A stretch of DNA of 64,000 nt from the NCBI RefSeq assembly GCF_014647875.1, contig NZ_BMQA01000009.1, positions 1 through 64,000 on the forward strand. The letters run 5' to 3'. Source of the DNA: Streptomyces brasiliensis (GTDB taxonomy: Bacteria > Actinomycetota > Actinomycetes > Streptomycetales > Streptomycetaceae). Numbering within the stretch: the stretch's first letter is position 1; every line of letters starts with the position of its first letter. Below are positions 1 to 7,872 of this stretch, in pieces. The translations under genes and the position numbers were made by a program. The notes beneath the pieces were generated by a model that saw only the letters and a program-made list of their open reading frames with translations, did no database searches and was not told the origin of the DNA.

Positions 1-162
1 ACCTACGGGTGGCTGATGTTCCACCGCCGCCTGGCCCGTGACTACGAAACCCTGCCCGCCTGCTCCGAAGCCATGATCCACCTCGCCATGACCGACCTGA
101 TGGCCCGCCGCCTGACCAACGAAGCCACCATCTCCTGGCGCGACCCGACACCCCGGGATTAA
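1..162 (+). CDS. Transposase C-terminus (IS5-type), partial
   Basis: The window opens inside an open frame that runs to a TAA at 160-162. The 53 visible residues include YGWLMFHRRLARDYE followed by a short helical tail (SEAMIHLAMTDLMARRL). This is the usual C-terminal end of IS5-family DDE transposases of streptomycetes, which act on the element's terminal repeats to move it. The 5' part lies outside the window, so whether the gene is intact cannot be judged. It fits the mobile-DNA character of the next 17 kb. The family call rests on recalled similarity of the tail only. Confidence 0.75.
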   Translation, partial: TYGWLMFHRRLARDYETLPACSEAMIHLAMTDLMARRLTNEATISWRDPTPRD

Positions 163-266
163 ACACCTATTCCAGGATGAAACATCGGGAGAAAACGACC
201 TCTAAGGACTCTCCTCCGGAAATCCCCGAAGCGCTATCTGCACGGCATGCCAAACGGCGATCCCAC

Positions 267-908
267 CTAGGCTGCCGTCGCTCGCATTACCTCGATGGCC
301 TCTGGGACGCCCGACACCACGATGTCGGGCCGGTGGAGGCCATCGAGCCAGGTACGGCCGTTGGACACCCAAGCCGTGCGGAGCCCCGCCACGCTGCCCC
401 CATGCACGTCCGTCTCGGGACCGTCCCCGACCATCCACCCTCCAGCGTCCAGTCGGGCACCGCACAGGGCGGCGGCAGCCTCAAAGTGTTCGTACGCCGG
501 CTTCCGGGAGCCGATCTCCTCCGAGACGCAGATGCCATCGAAGAGGAACGCGAGCCCGGTCGCAGTGAGCTTGGCCCGCTGGACATCCCCTGCTCCGTTC
601 GTTGCAATGCCGAGTGTCCACCCACCGCGGCGCAGATCTTCGAGACTCTCCCGAACCCCCGGAAAGCGCACTGACCGAGCGATACCTTCGACGTACCCGT
701 GCCAGAGGTCGCCCGGATCATCACTGAGCCCGAATGCTTCCCGCAGGTCCACGAAGTCCGAGGGGTAGGCCCGCTCCCGGAGTCGCTCGCAGATGAGAGA
801 CTCCGCCTCTGGGAGCAGACGCCTTGAGCGCACGAAAACCCGTGCCCAGTCCTCCAGGCCCCCGCGTCGGTCTATCAGGGTGTTGTCTAGGTCGAAAAGC
901 GCCAACAC
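267..908 (-). CDS. HAD-family hydrolase
   Basis: A 213-residue protein of the haloacid dehalogenase superfamily, with all four motifs. Motif I is DLDNTLID near residues 6-13 (nucleophile and general acid Asp), motif II is ATNG near residue 100, motif III is the Lys in GSRKP, and motif IV is GDGPETDV. The helical cap between motifs I and II makes it a subfamily I member, probably a cytosolic phosphatase acting on a small phosphorylated metabolite. The substrate cannot be read from sequence. It stands alone, between a transposase end and a stretch without clear genes. Confidence 0.85.
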   Translation of the reverse strand: MLALFDLDNTLIDRRGGLEDWARVFVRSRRLLPEAESLICERLRERAYPSDFVDLREAFGLSDDPGDLWHGYVEGIARSVRFPGVRESLEDLRRGGWTLGIATNGAGDVQRAKLTATGLAFLFDGICVSEEIGSRKPAYEHFEAAAALCGARLDAGGWMVGDGPETDVHGGSVAGLRTAWVSNGRTWLDGLHRPDIVVSGVPEAIEVMRATAA

Positions 909-1271
909 GGAGCGACGGTACGCGATGGGCGCGCCGTGTCAGTTTCCGTCTCATTCATGGCCGTACGTGCCCGTTCACGGCCGCACTCGACCCACCTTCG
1001 CCGTACGGATATACAGGCGCCGACGACTCCGGATCATGCTCTGACCAGCACGAACAGTCCTTACCGGCACGATCGGACCTCGCTGAAGGGAAGGCTGCTG
1101 TCGTCGTGAGCCGTCGCGGGGGTGGTGCCTCATTTCATGAAGTGCGGCACCATCCAGTGCCACGTGCCCCATGGTGCCCGAACGCGTCGAGGACCGCCTG
1201 CGCGTCGCCCACCGCCACCACCTTCGGCTGCCGACCCACTGCGGTCCGGTGCACCGCTAGGCGACAGCTGA
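909..1271. other. Intergenic stretch, possible gene remnant
   Basis: No complete gene is convincing here. On the minus strand at about 1135-1257 a short frame reads QPKVVAVGDAQAVLDAFG. It has coding-like composition but no start or family I can name, and may be the tail of a lost gene. The rest shows no hairpin or promoter that I can support. Confidence 0.3.
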
Positions 1272-2645
1272 TCAGCAGAGCAGGCGGAGGGTGACGGCCG
1301 CCCCCTGCGTCGCGTTGTGGGCGTGGGCGGTGCCGCCGTGGGCGGTGGCCACCGCGTATACGAAGGCGAGTCCCAGGCCGGATCCGTCGCTGGTGCGGCT
1401 GGGCTCGGCGCGGGCGAAGCGGTTGAACGCCCGCGGCAGGAACTCCGGCGGGAAGCCGGGGCCCTCGTCCGTGACGCACATGCTCAGCACGCTCTCGTGG
1501 ACGGTCGCCGTTACGCGAACTGTGCCGTGTCCGTGCCGCAGGGCGTTGTCGACAAGATTGCGGATGGCGGGTTGCAGCCACCGGACGTCGACGTCGACGA
1601 TCACACGGTCGGTGTCGACGGTCACAGCACGCCCGGTCTGCTCCGCAGTGCGTAGGTGAGGGGCGACAGCGGCGTCGAGGAGGTCGGCGAGGTGCGCGGG
1701 AGCGCGGGTGATGTGGCCTGTGCTGCCGAGTTCTTCCAGGTCCAGCAGCGCGTTGGCGAGGTCGATCAGGCGCTGGACCTCGGCGTCCACGGAGCGCAGG
1801 GTCTCGGTGAGTTCCCCCGCCGAGCGGGGGCGGTGCAGGGCGACGTCGAGTTCGGCGCGCATCAGGGTGAGCGGGGTGCGTAGTTCGTGGCTGGCGTCCG
1901 CGACGAAGCGGCGTTCGCGTTCGGCAGACGCTTCCAGGCGATCGAGCATGTGGTTGAGGGTGTGGCCGAGGCGGGTGATCTCGTCGTCGCGGTCGGCGGG
2001 CACGTCCAGGCGTAGGTGCTGGGTGCCGTCGGCGAGGGTGGCGGCTCCGCTGCGGTAACGCTCGACGGGACGCAGGGCGGCGCGGGCGGTGCGGTAGCCG
2101 ACGTAGGAGGCGGCGATGAGGGTCAGGCCGGAGGCGATAGCCAGCTGGGCGAGGAGTTCGCGCAATGCTTCGTCGCGGTGGCCGCGTCGGACGGCGGTGA
2201 TCACGATCCGCCTGTGGCCGCCGGCCGTGACACGCGTGGCCTGCAGACGCAAGGGATAGGAGGTGATCGGCAGCAGGGAGCCGACGTCACGCCGGATCGT
2301 GGCTCCGCGTGCGACGGAGTCCACTTCGGCCGCAGTGAGCAGCACCTGGTGGCGGAGGGAGTCGCTGGAGTTCAGAACCCGGCCGTGCGCGTCGAGGACC
2401 TGCTGCAGACTGCAGCGGGGGCCGGGAGGCAGTTGCGCTTGGTTGCGTACGGCACGGTCGAGACTGCGCTGGCAGGTGGTCAGGTCGTCGTTCAGTTGCT
2501 GGTCCAGCGCGGTTCTGACCCGCCAGTAGACCAGCCCCGCTGCGCCCGCCAGGACCAGCGACATGGTGATGGCCACGGCCAGCACGAGGCGCGTGACCAC
2601 GGGCAGCCGCTGAAACCGCGGCATCAGCCGGCCGTGCAGGCTCAC
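1272..2645 (-). CDS. Sensor histidine kinase
   Basis: A two-component sensor kinase of about 450-457 residues. Numbered from the ATG at 2622-2624, transmembrane segments lie near residues 10-35 and 158-178 and enclose an extracytoplasmic sensor of about 120 residues. A HAMP linker follows, then the H box VADASHELRTPL (His near 246), and an ATPase domain with N (NLVDNALRHG), G1 (DEGPGF) and G2 (GSGLGL) boxes. I chose the GTG at 2643-2645 because it overlaps the regulator's stop codon (GTGA), which implies translational coupling; the ATG is a fair alternative. It should phosphorylate the regulator encoded just upstream. Confidence 0.9.
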   Translation of the reverse strand: MSLHGRLMPRFQRLPVVTRLVLAVAITMSLVLAGAAGLVYWRVRTALDQQLNDDLTTCQRSLDRAVRNQAQLPPGPRCSLQQVLDAHGRVLNSSDSLRHQVLLTAAEVDSVARGATIRRDVGSLLPITSYPLRLQATRVTAGGHRRIVITAVRRGHRDEALRELLAQLAIASGLTLIAASYVGYRTARAALRPVERYRSGAATLADGTQHLRLDVPADRDDEITRLGHTLNHMLDRLEASAERERRFVADASHELRTPLTLMRAELDVALHRPRSAGELTETLRSVDAEVQRLIDLANALLDLEELGSTGHITRAPAHLADLLDAAVAPHLRTAEQTGRAVTVDTDRVIVDVDVRWLQPAIRNLVDNALRHGHGTVRVTATVHESVLSMCVTDEGPGFPPEFLPRAFNRFARAEPSRTSDGSGLGLAFVYAVATAHGGTAHAHNATQGAAVTLRLLC

Positions 2646-3313
2646 TGGGCGGGCTCCAGCCGATACCCGCGTCCGCGCAGCGTGGTGATCGTCGTACGGC
2701 CGAAGGCCCGGTCGACCTTGGCACGCACCTTGGAGACGTGCACGTCGATGGCGTTGCTGCGCAGGTCGGCCTCGCCATCCCACACCTCCTCCAGCAGCCG
2801 CAGGCGGGACACCACGCATCCCGCGTTCTCCATCAGCACCCGCAGCACGGCGAACTCCCGTCGGGACAGTTCGAGTTCGCTGTCCGCGCGCCAGGCGCGC
2901 TGCTGCTCGGGGTCGAGGACGAGGTCGCCGACCTGGAGCCGGCCGGCCGGATCGGGGCGGCGCCGGGATATCGCACGCAACCTTGCCAGCAGCTCCTCCA
3001 TGGCGAACGGCTTGACCACGTAGTCGTCGGCACCGGCATCCAGTCCGGCGACCCGCTCGTTGATCGCGCCGCGCGCGGTGAGCAGGATCACGGGCACGTC
3101 GATGCCCTCGCCGCGCAGCGTCCGGCACACCTCCACGCCGTCCATGCCGGGCAGCATCACGTCCAGAAGTACGGCCTCCAGCCGGGGATCACGAGCGGCA
3201 GCGAGCCCGGAGGGTCCGTCGTAGCGGCCCTCGGCGGTGTGTCCCGATTCGGTCAGGTAGCGGACGACCAGATCGCTCAGGCGGGTCTCGTCATCGATGA
3301 CCAGGCAGTGCAT
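2642..3313 (-). CDS. OmpR/PhoB-family response regulator
   Basis: A 223-residue DNA-binding regulator. The receiver domain (about 1-115) has the acidic pair DD near residue 7, the phospho-acceptor Asp near 51 in LLDVMLPG, the conserved Thr in LLTARG and the Lys in VVKPF near 101. The C-terminal winged helix (about 125-220) contains LSRREFAVL and ends RGRGYRLEP, typical of the OmpR class. Its stop overlaps the start of the kinase gene, so the two form an operon. The divergently read DUF4956/VTC/PAP2 operon begins 150 bp away and is a plausible target; that is inference from position. Confidence 0.92.
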   Translation of the reverse strand: MHCLVIDDETRLSDLVVRYLTESGHTAEGRYDGPSGLAAARDPRLEAVLLDVMLPGMDGVEVCRTLRGEGIDVPVILLTARGAINERVAGLDAGADDYVVKPFAMEELLARLRAISRRRPDPAGRLQVGDLVLDPEQQRAWRADSELELSRREFAVLRVLMENAGCVVSRLRLLEEVWDGEADLRSNAIDVHVSKVRAKVDRAFGRTTITTLRGRGYRLEPAQ

Positions 3314-3464
3314 GCCGGGCAGACTAGCCGTCCGCCGGCTGCGGTCAGCCGGCGGGAAAGCTTCATGGTCTGTTCATGTGACATCCCTACCGTCCTTCCG
3401 GTCGCGGTGCTCCGCGGACCGCGACCGGTCCGCCGTCCGATGTGCCGTGACGGAAGGGACAGCC

Positions 3465-4115
3465 ATGCACACATGGATGCTCGCCGCCAAGGGCATCACC
3501 GACCACATTGCGGTCACCGACCTGATAACCCGCGGCGGTCTCGACGTCATCGCTCTGCTAATCCTGGTCGGTTGGTTCTACCGTCGCCGCCCCAGCCCAC
3601 CGGCGATGCTGCTGGTGCTGGCCGCACTGAACATCGGCCTGTTTGCCGCGATGAGCACGATCAGCGCCGGCAAGTTCCCCGCCGGGGTCGGGTTCGGCCT
3701 GTTCGGAATCCTCTCCCTGGTCCGGTTGCGCAGCGCGGCCTTCACCCTCCGGGATGTCGCCTACACCTTCGTCACCCTGGTGATCGCCCTGTGCACGGGT
3801 CTGCCGCAGCGCCAGACCTGGCTCGTCGTCGCGCTGGACGTGGTGGTCCTGGTGGCGGTGCTCGTGGTCGACGACCCCAAGTCGTACGAGCCGCCGACCC
3901 GGACGGTGAAGCTCACCCTCGACCGGATCTACCCGGACCCCTCCGCGATCGCCCAGGATGTGGCCTTCCGCTTCGGTCAGGCACCGCTGTCCGTGGTCGT
4001 GGACGAGGTCGACTATGTCCGCGAGACCACCCGGGTCTCCGCCCGCTACCCCGCCCAGCCCCAGGAGCCCGCCATCGCTTCGGACCCCGAGCCGCGTGAG
4101 CCGGCGGTGGTGTGA
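3465..4115 (+). CDS. DUF4956-type membrane protein
   Basis: A 216-residue protein with four predicted membrane helices in the first 130 residues (GLDVIALLILVGWF, AMLLVLAALNIGLFAAM, VGFGLFGILSLV, TFVTLVIALCTG and following) and a cytosolic tail. ATG 3465 was chosen because GGAAGGGA sits 7 bases upstream; longer in-frame starts lack a ribosome site. DUF4956 proteins are commonly encoded beside VTC-domain polyphosphate polymerases, as here, but their molecular role is not established. It overlaps the next gene by the sequence ATGA or GTGATG, so the genes are coupled. Confidence 0.8.
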   Translation: MHTWMLAAKGITDHIAVTDLITRGGLDVIALLILVGWFYRRRPSPPAMLLVLAALNIGLFAAMSTISAGKFPAGVGFGLFGILSLVRLRSAAFTLRDVAYTFVTLVIALCTGLPQRQTWLVVALDVVVLVAVLVVDDPKSYEPPTRTVKLTLDRIYPDPSAIAQDVAFRFGQAPLSVVVDEVDYVRETTRVSARYPAQPQEPAIASDPEPREPAVV

Positions 4116-4933
4116 TGAGCCTTGGCTTCTCCCTCGCGGCCGGGCTGGGGCTGGGAGAGCTGCGCGGCGCAACGCTCGCCGAGGTGGACGCAGCCGCAGC
4201 TCTCCAGCACCGTGTCGACCGCAAGTACCTGGTCCCGCTCGACCGTGCTCGCCGCCTCATCGCCTGCCTCACCGACAGCCACCACGTCCTCGACCTCGGC
4301 GGCCGGCGTACGACGCGCTACCTCAGCACCTACTTCGACACCCCGGAGCTGGGTGCCTGGCGCGCCCACGTCCAAAGGCGCCGCCGCCGCTGGAAGGTCC
4401 GCACCCGCCTGTACGCGGAGGACGGTCTGTGCCGGGTGGAGGTGAAGACGAAGGACGGCCGCGGCGCCACGGTCAAGCACGCCCTGAGGGTCCCGGCCAG
4501 CCAGTACGGCGAACTGACCACGCGGGCAGAGCAGTTCGTCGACGAGGTGCTGGACGGGGCCGGCATCCCCGTCAGGGCCAAGGAACTGTCTGCCGCCGCC
4601 GAGGTCCGTTACGTCCGCGCAGCCCTTGCCGACCTCGACCACGGCAGCCGCGTCACCCTCGACGGAACCCTCAGCTGTCATCGCGACGACCGCACCGCCG
4701 CGCTCGACCCCGGACATGTCCTGATCGAGACCAAGGGCGGCGCACAACTCGCACCCGCCGACCGCCGGCTGCTCGGCATGGGCGCCCGGCCGGTCTCGCT
4801 CAGCAAATACATCGTCGGCCAGTCCCTGCTCACCCCGGGCCTGCCCGACAACGACGTACGCCGCCTCGCCCGCACCCACTTCACCACCGAGGCGAACCCG
4901 GCACCGCTCCACGAAAGGATCCCCGCCGCATGA
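4115..4933 (+). CDS. VTC-domain polyphosphate polymerase-like protein
   Basis: A 272-residue single-domain protein of the VTC/CYTH-like triphosphate-tunnel fold. Basic and acidic strands typical of the tunnel are visible: DRKYLVPL near the N-terminus, YFDTPEL, KVRTRLY, the ExKxK-type motif VEVKTKDG, IETKGG, and a late SLSKY. In yeast Vtc4 such residues bind triphosphate and polyphosphate during synthesis from ATP. The yeast enzyme is membrane-anchored; here the adjacent DUF4956 membrane protein might supply that role. Activity is inferred from fold residues only. GTG 4112 just upstream is an alternative start. Confidence 0.8.
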   Translation: MSLGFSLAAGLGLGELRGATLAEVDAAAALQHRVDRKYLVPLDRARRLIACLTDSHHVLDLGGRRTTRYLSTYFDTPELGAWRAHVQRRRRRWKVRTRLYAEDGLCRVEVKTKDGRGATVKHALRVPASQYGELTTRAEQFVDEVLDGAGIPVRAKELSAAAEVRYVRAALADLDHGSRVTLDGTLSCHRDDRTAALDPGHVLIETKGGAQLAPADRRLLGMGARPVSLSKYIVGQSLLTPGLPDNDVRRLARTHFTTEANPAPLHERIPAA

Positions 4934-5790
4934 ACGTCCTGCGCGGCATCAAATGGCCCTACGCCCTGATCGCGGTACTCGCGGTTGCGGCCGTCGCCGT
5001 CGGCGTGCTGCGACCGCAGCTGGTCACGGCCGCCACCCCCACCTCCGCGAAGAAAAAGCCCGGCGCGACGGAAAGAATCAAGCAAGACCCGCCGCCCACG
5101 CTCTTCACCGACGCAGAGATCGCCACGATCGGTAAGAAGGCAGACGCCCAGCGCAAGAAGGCCGACGCCCTCTTCGCCCAGTGGGAGAAGGCGCACGGCA
5201 CCACCCGCGACGACAAGGCATTCGCTGCCTGGGCTGCCCAGCAGGTACCCGCCCCGCCCACGGCGGCACAGCGCACCGCCGAACTCCATCAGGACCAGCA
5301 ACTCGCCAAGTCCCGCACTGCAGCCGGGAAAAAGGCCGCCACCTGGCTGGAGCTCCACGGCAAGAAGGACATCTGGAAGCTCTACCTCCACGACCAGCGC
5401 GAACTGATCCCCGCCCAGCAGGGCACGGCTGAGAAGGCACAACTCAAGGCGGCACTGAAGCTGGCCAAAACGATCTGCGACCAGGTGGCGGCCAAGGACA
5501 AGCAGCCGGCCCCCTACGTCCTGGATCCCACCTTGCGCCCGGACAAGCACATCAAGCCCGGTACCAAGGGCCCGTACTCCTACCCCTCCCGGCACGCCAC
5601 CCGCTCTGCCGCCGCAGTCACCTACCTCAGCGCCCTCTCCCCGCACCGCGTCGCAGACTACGAGTGGATGCAGGCCGAGGTCCTCTACTCCCGCCTCTAC
5701 ATGGCGGGGCACGTGACCAGCGACCTCACCGCCGGCACCCTCCTCGGTAACCTGATCGGCGACTACGAACTCGCCGTCAGCAGGCGCTGA
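4930..5790 (+). CDS. PAP2 / class A acid phosphatase-like protein
   Basis: A 286-residue protein with one N-terminal membrane segment or uncleaved signal (about residues 9-30) and a Lys/Ala-rich helical middle. Its C-terminal catalytic region holds YPSRHATRSAA followed by YSRLYMAGHVTSDLTAG. These correspond to the PSGH and SRxxxxxH motifs of class A acid phosphatases and PAP2 enzymes, with the phospho-accepting His in the second. The usual PSGH glycine is Arg here. It starts inside the previous stop (ATGA at 4930-4933). Polyphosphate or phosphate-ester hydrolysis outside the membrane is a reasonable inference. Confidence 0.8.
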   Translation: MNVLRGIKWPYALIAVLAVAAVAVGVLRPQLVTAATPTSAKKKPGATERIKQDPPPTLFTDAEIATIGKKADAQRKKADALFAQWEKAHGTTRDDKAFAAWAAQQVPAPPTAAQRTAELHQDQQLAKSRTAAGKKAATWLELHGKKDIWKLYLHDQRELIPAQQGTAEKAQLKAALKLAKTICDQVAAKDKQPAPYVLDPTLRPDKHIKPGTKGPYSYPSRHATRSAAAVTYLSALSPHRVADYEWMQAEVLYSRLYMAGHVTSDLTAGTLLGNLIGDYELAVSRR

Positions 5791-5815
5791 GACCCGCCGT
5801 CGTGCTGTGCGCCGT

Positions 5816-6790
5816 CTACTGTGCCGGCTTCACCCTGCGGTGACCGCGCCGTACGACGGTAAGTACCGGGCCGAGCGCAAGGATGACGCCGAGAACGGCG
5901 TAGCCGTGGCTCAGGGTGGTGAGGGCGGCGACCGCTGCGACCAGCAACGGGCCGCCCGCATCGCCGAGTTCGCGGCCCAGTTCGGCAGCGCCCATGGTCT
6001 GGCCGAGACGCTCGGCCTGGGTGGCGGCGGCCAGGGCGGCGAAGCCGAGCGGGGTGATCAGACCGGTCCCCACGCCGATCAGGGTGGCGCCGACGAGGAC
6101 GCCGGTCAGGCCCGGCAGCATCGCGCACCCCAGCCCGGCGGCGGTCAGCAGCAGTCCCGCCGCGATGCCGGACCGGGCCGTCAGGCGGCCATCGTCCAGT
6201 GCCCGTCCAGCGCGCGGCTGGATCACCGCCGCGCAGGCGGCCAGCACCGACACGGCGGCACCGGTGGCCACCGTGCCCAGACCTGCTGCCCGGCCCGAGA
6301 CCGGCAGGAATCCCACCCCGACCGACAAGGCGGCGGTCGCCGCGGCCAGGGCCGATGTCGGGGCGAGGAACGCCGGGTCGGACAGCCGCCGGGCCAGGTC
6401 GAGTACCGTCTGCCGGGCCTTGGGCAGCGGTGGTACGACCGGGACGGCGAGTGCGGCCCACACGGCGACTGCCGCCCCGAGCACGGCCAGGACGGCAAAC
6501 AGCAGGCGCAGGCCCCCAGCCCACACCAGAACCCCGCCGAGCAGCGGGCCGAGGGTGTAGCCGATCGACTTGTAGAAGCCGTAGCTGCCAAAGGCCCGGC
6601 CGTGCTTGGCTGCCGGGTTGAGGCGGGCGACTAGGGCGGAGGCCGACGGGGAGAAGGCGGAGGCCGCGGCGCCTTGGCCTAGGCGGGCGGCCCACAGCCA
6701 GCCGGGGCTGTCCGCGACGACGTACAGGCCGGATGCGGCGGCGAAGGCGACGAGTCCGCCGAGCAGGCCCTGGAGTCCTAGCCCAGACAC
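5816..6790 (-). pseudogene. MFS transporter lacking its first helices
   Basis: About 324 residues of a major facilitator protein. The reading frame begins abruptly at SGLGLQGLLGGL, which matches the start of helix 3. The following WAARLGQGAAASAFSP is the helix-4 signature, and the remaining helices are present to a normal C-terminus. Helices 1-2 and the loop-2/3 signature (GxxxDRxGRR) are missing. The break lies at about 6788-6800, where the recombinase gene of the Tn3-type remnant begins, so insertion most likely beheaded the gene. The GTG at 6790 is unlikely to rescue transport function. Confidence 0.8.
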
Positions 6791-6818
6791 CGGGGAACAA
6801 GTAACCGGCCGGTAGCTT

Positions 6819-7709
6819 TTAGGTGTTCACCGCCGTCTCGGCCGCCTGCTCGTCGTGCTCGCGCAGCATCCGCATCACGGTCGCAGGCGAGGGGTGTTGC
6901 CCCTTCTTCGCGCCGGTGGTGATGACGAGCCGCTTGGCGATGTCGCGCAGGCTCATCTCCTGGTCGCGCAGGTGGAGGGCCATGGAAAGCATGTCGCCGT
7001 CGGTGACCCCGGCGCCGCCGATGGTCTTGCCGCGCTTCCGCGCGCTCTCGTGGCCTTCGAGGGTGCGGTCGCGGATGTACTCGCGCTCCATGCCGGACAT
7101 GGCCGCGAGTACGGTGAAGACGATGCCGGACGGGTCGTGCGAGCCCTTCAGCTCTCCGGTGAGGAACTCCAGGCCGACGTCGCTCGCCTTCAGCTCCTCG
7201 GCGAGCATGGCGAGTTCGATGCCGCGGCCGAGGCGCTTGTGCTCGTGCACGACGAGGGTGACGGCGACACCGGAGGAGCGGATCTCCCCGGCCAGCTTCA
7301 CAGCGGCCTCCAGCTCGGGACGCCGGGTGGCGCGGGTGGAGATCTTCTCCGAGAAGACCCGGGTGACCCCGGCCTCGGCGAGGGAGTCGAGTTGTGCGTC
7401 GAGGGACTGCCGGGCGGTCGAGGCGCGGGCATAGCCGAGGCGGACGTGTCCGACCAGCTCGGCGCCGGCGCGCACGGGCCGGGGCAGTTCGGTCCATGCC
7501 GAGCCCGGCTTACGTACGGCGGGGGTCGGCACGCTCAACGCCTTGGCGAGTTGGGGCACCAGGCGGAAGCGGGCGGTGTGGTACTGGATGGCCACCTTGC
7601 CCTTGCCGGTCCGGCACGGGGAACCCGCCGGGGCGGCGCAGGTGGACATCGGGCAGTCGTGCGATTCCACACGCTTGAAGTCGTCGCTCACGACCCCGGA
7701 CTGTTTCAT
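6819..7709 (-). CDS. Serine recombinase with N-terminal zinc-binding domain
   Basis: A 296-residue site-specific recombinase. The catalytic domain starts near residue 90 with LGYARASTARQS (active Ser near 97). It continues through the VHEHKRLGRG segment and GMEREYIRDRT, and ends in a helix-turn-helix region (residues 250-285). The first 60 residues carry Cys19, Cys24, Cys32 and His44 in an arrangement like a small zinc finger (CAAPAGSPC then YHTARF), a fusion seen in actinobacterial mobile elements. It would resolve transposition cointegrates at the res site directly upstream. A start at Met21 is possible but would lose the first Cys. Confidence 0.85.
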   Translation of the reverse strand: MKQSGVVSDDFKRVESHDCPMSTCAAPAGSPCRTGKGKVAIQYHTARFRLVPQLAKALSVPTPAVRKPGSAWTELPRPVRAGAELVGHVRLGYARASTARQSLDAQLDSLAEAGVTRVFSEKISTRATRRPELEAAVKLAGEIRSSGVAVTLVVHEHKRLGRGIELAMLAEELKASDVGLEFLTGELKGSHDPSGIVFTVLAAMSGMEREYIRDRTLEGHESARKRGKTIGGAGVTDGDMLSMALHLRDQEMSLRDIAKRLVITTGAKKGQHPSPATVMRMLREHDEQAAETAVNT

Positions 7710-7816
7710 GAGGGTGTTTCAGATGTCCAGTCGTTTGCAACAACTCATGAAACATGATCGCCGCAGGTGGCCGACGACCCGGCTGGGTGTTTCATGAGCG
7801 ACCACCTATGAAACAG
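7700..7816. promoter_or_regulatory. res-like recombination site
   Basis: Inverted copies of TGTTTCAT cluster between the recombinase and kinase genes: TGTTTCATGAG at 7702-7712, its complement CTCATGAAACA at 7744-7754, and a 28-bp pair TGTTTCAT / ATGAAACA at 7788-7815. A related GTGTTTCA lies at 7714. Several paired subsites beside a resolvase gene are the normal plan of a Tn3-type res site, and the same site usually also represses the flanking promoters. The subsite assignment is by eye. Confidence 0.7.
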
Positions 7817-7872
7817 CGAAAGGGGCCGTCCGGGGCTGCCAAAGCCGACATGATCTGAGAACACAACAGGAC

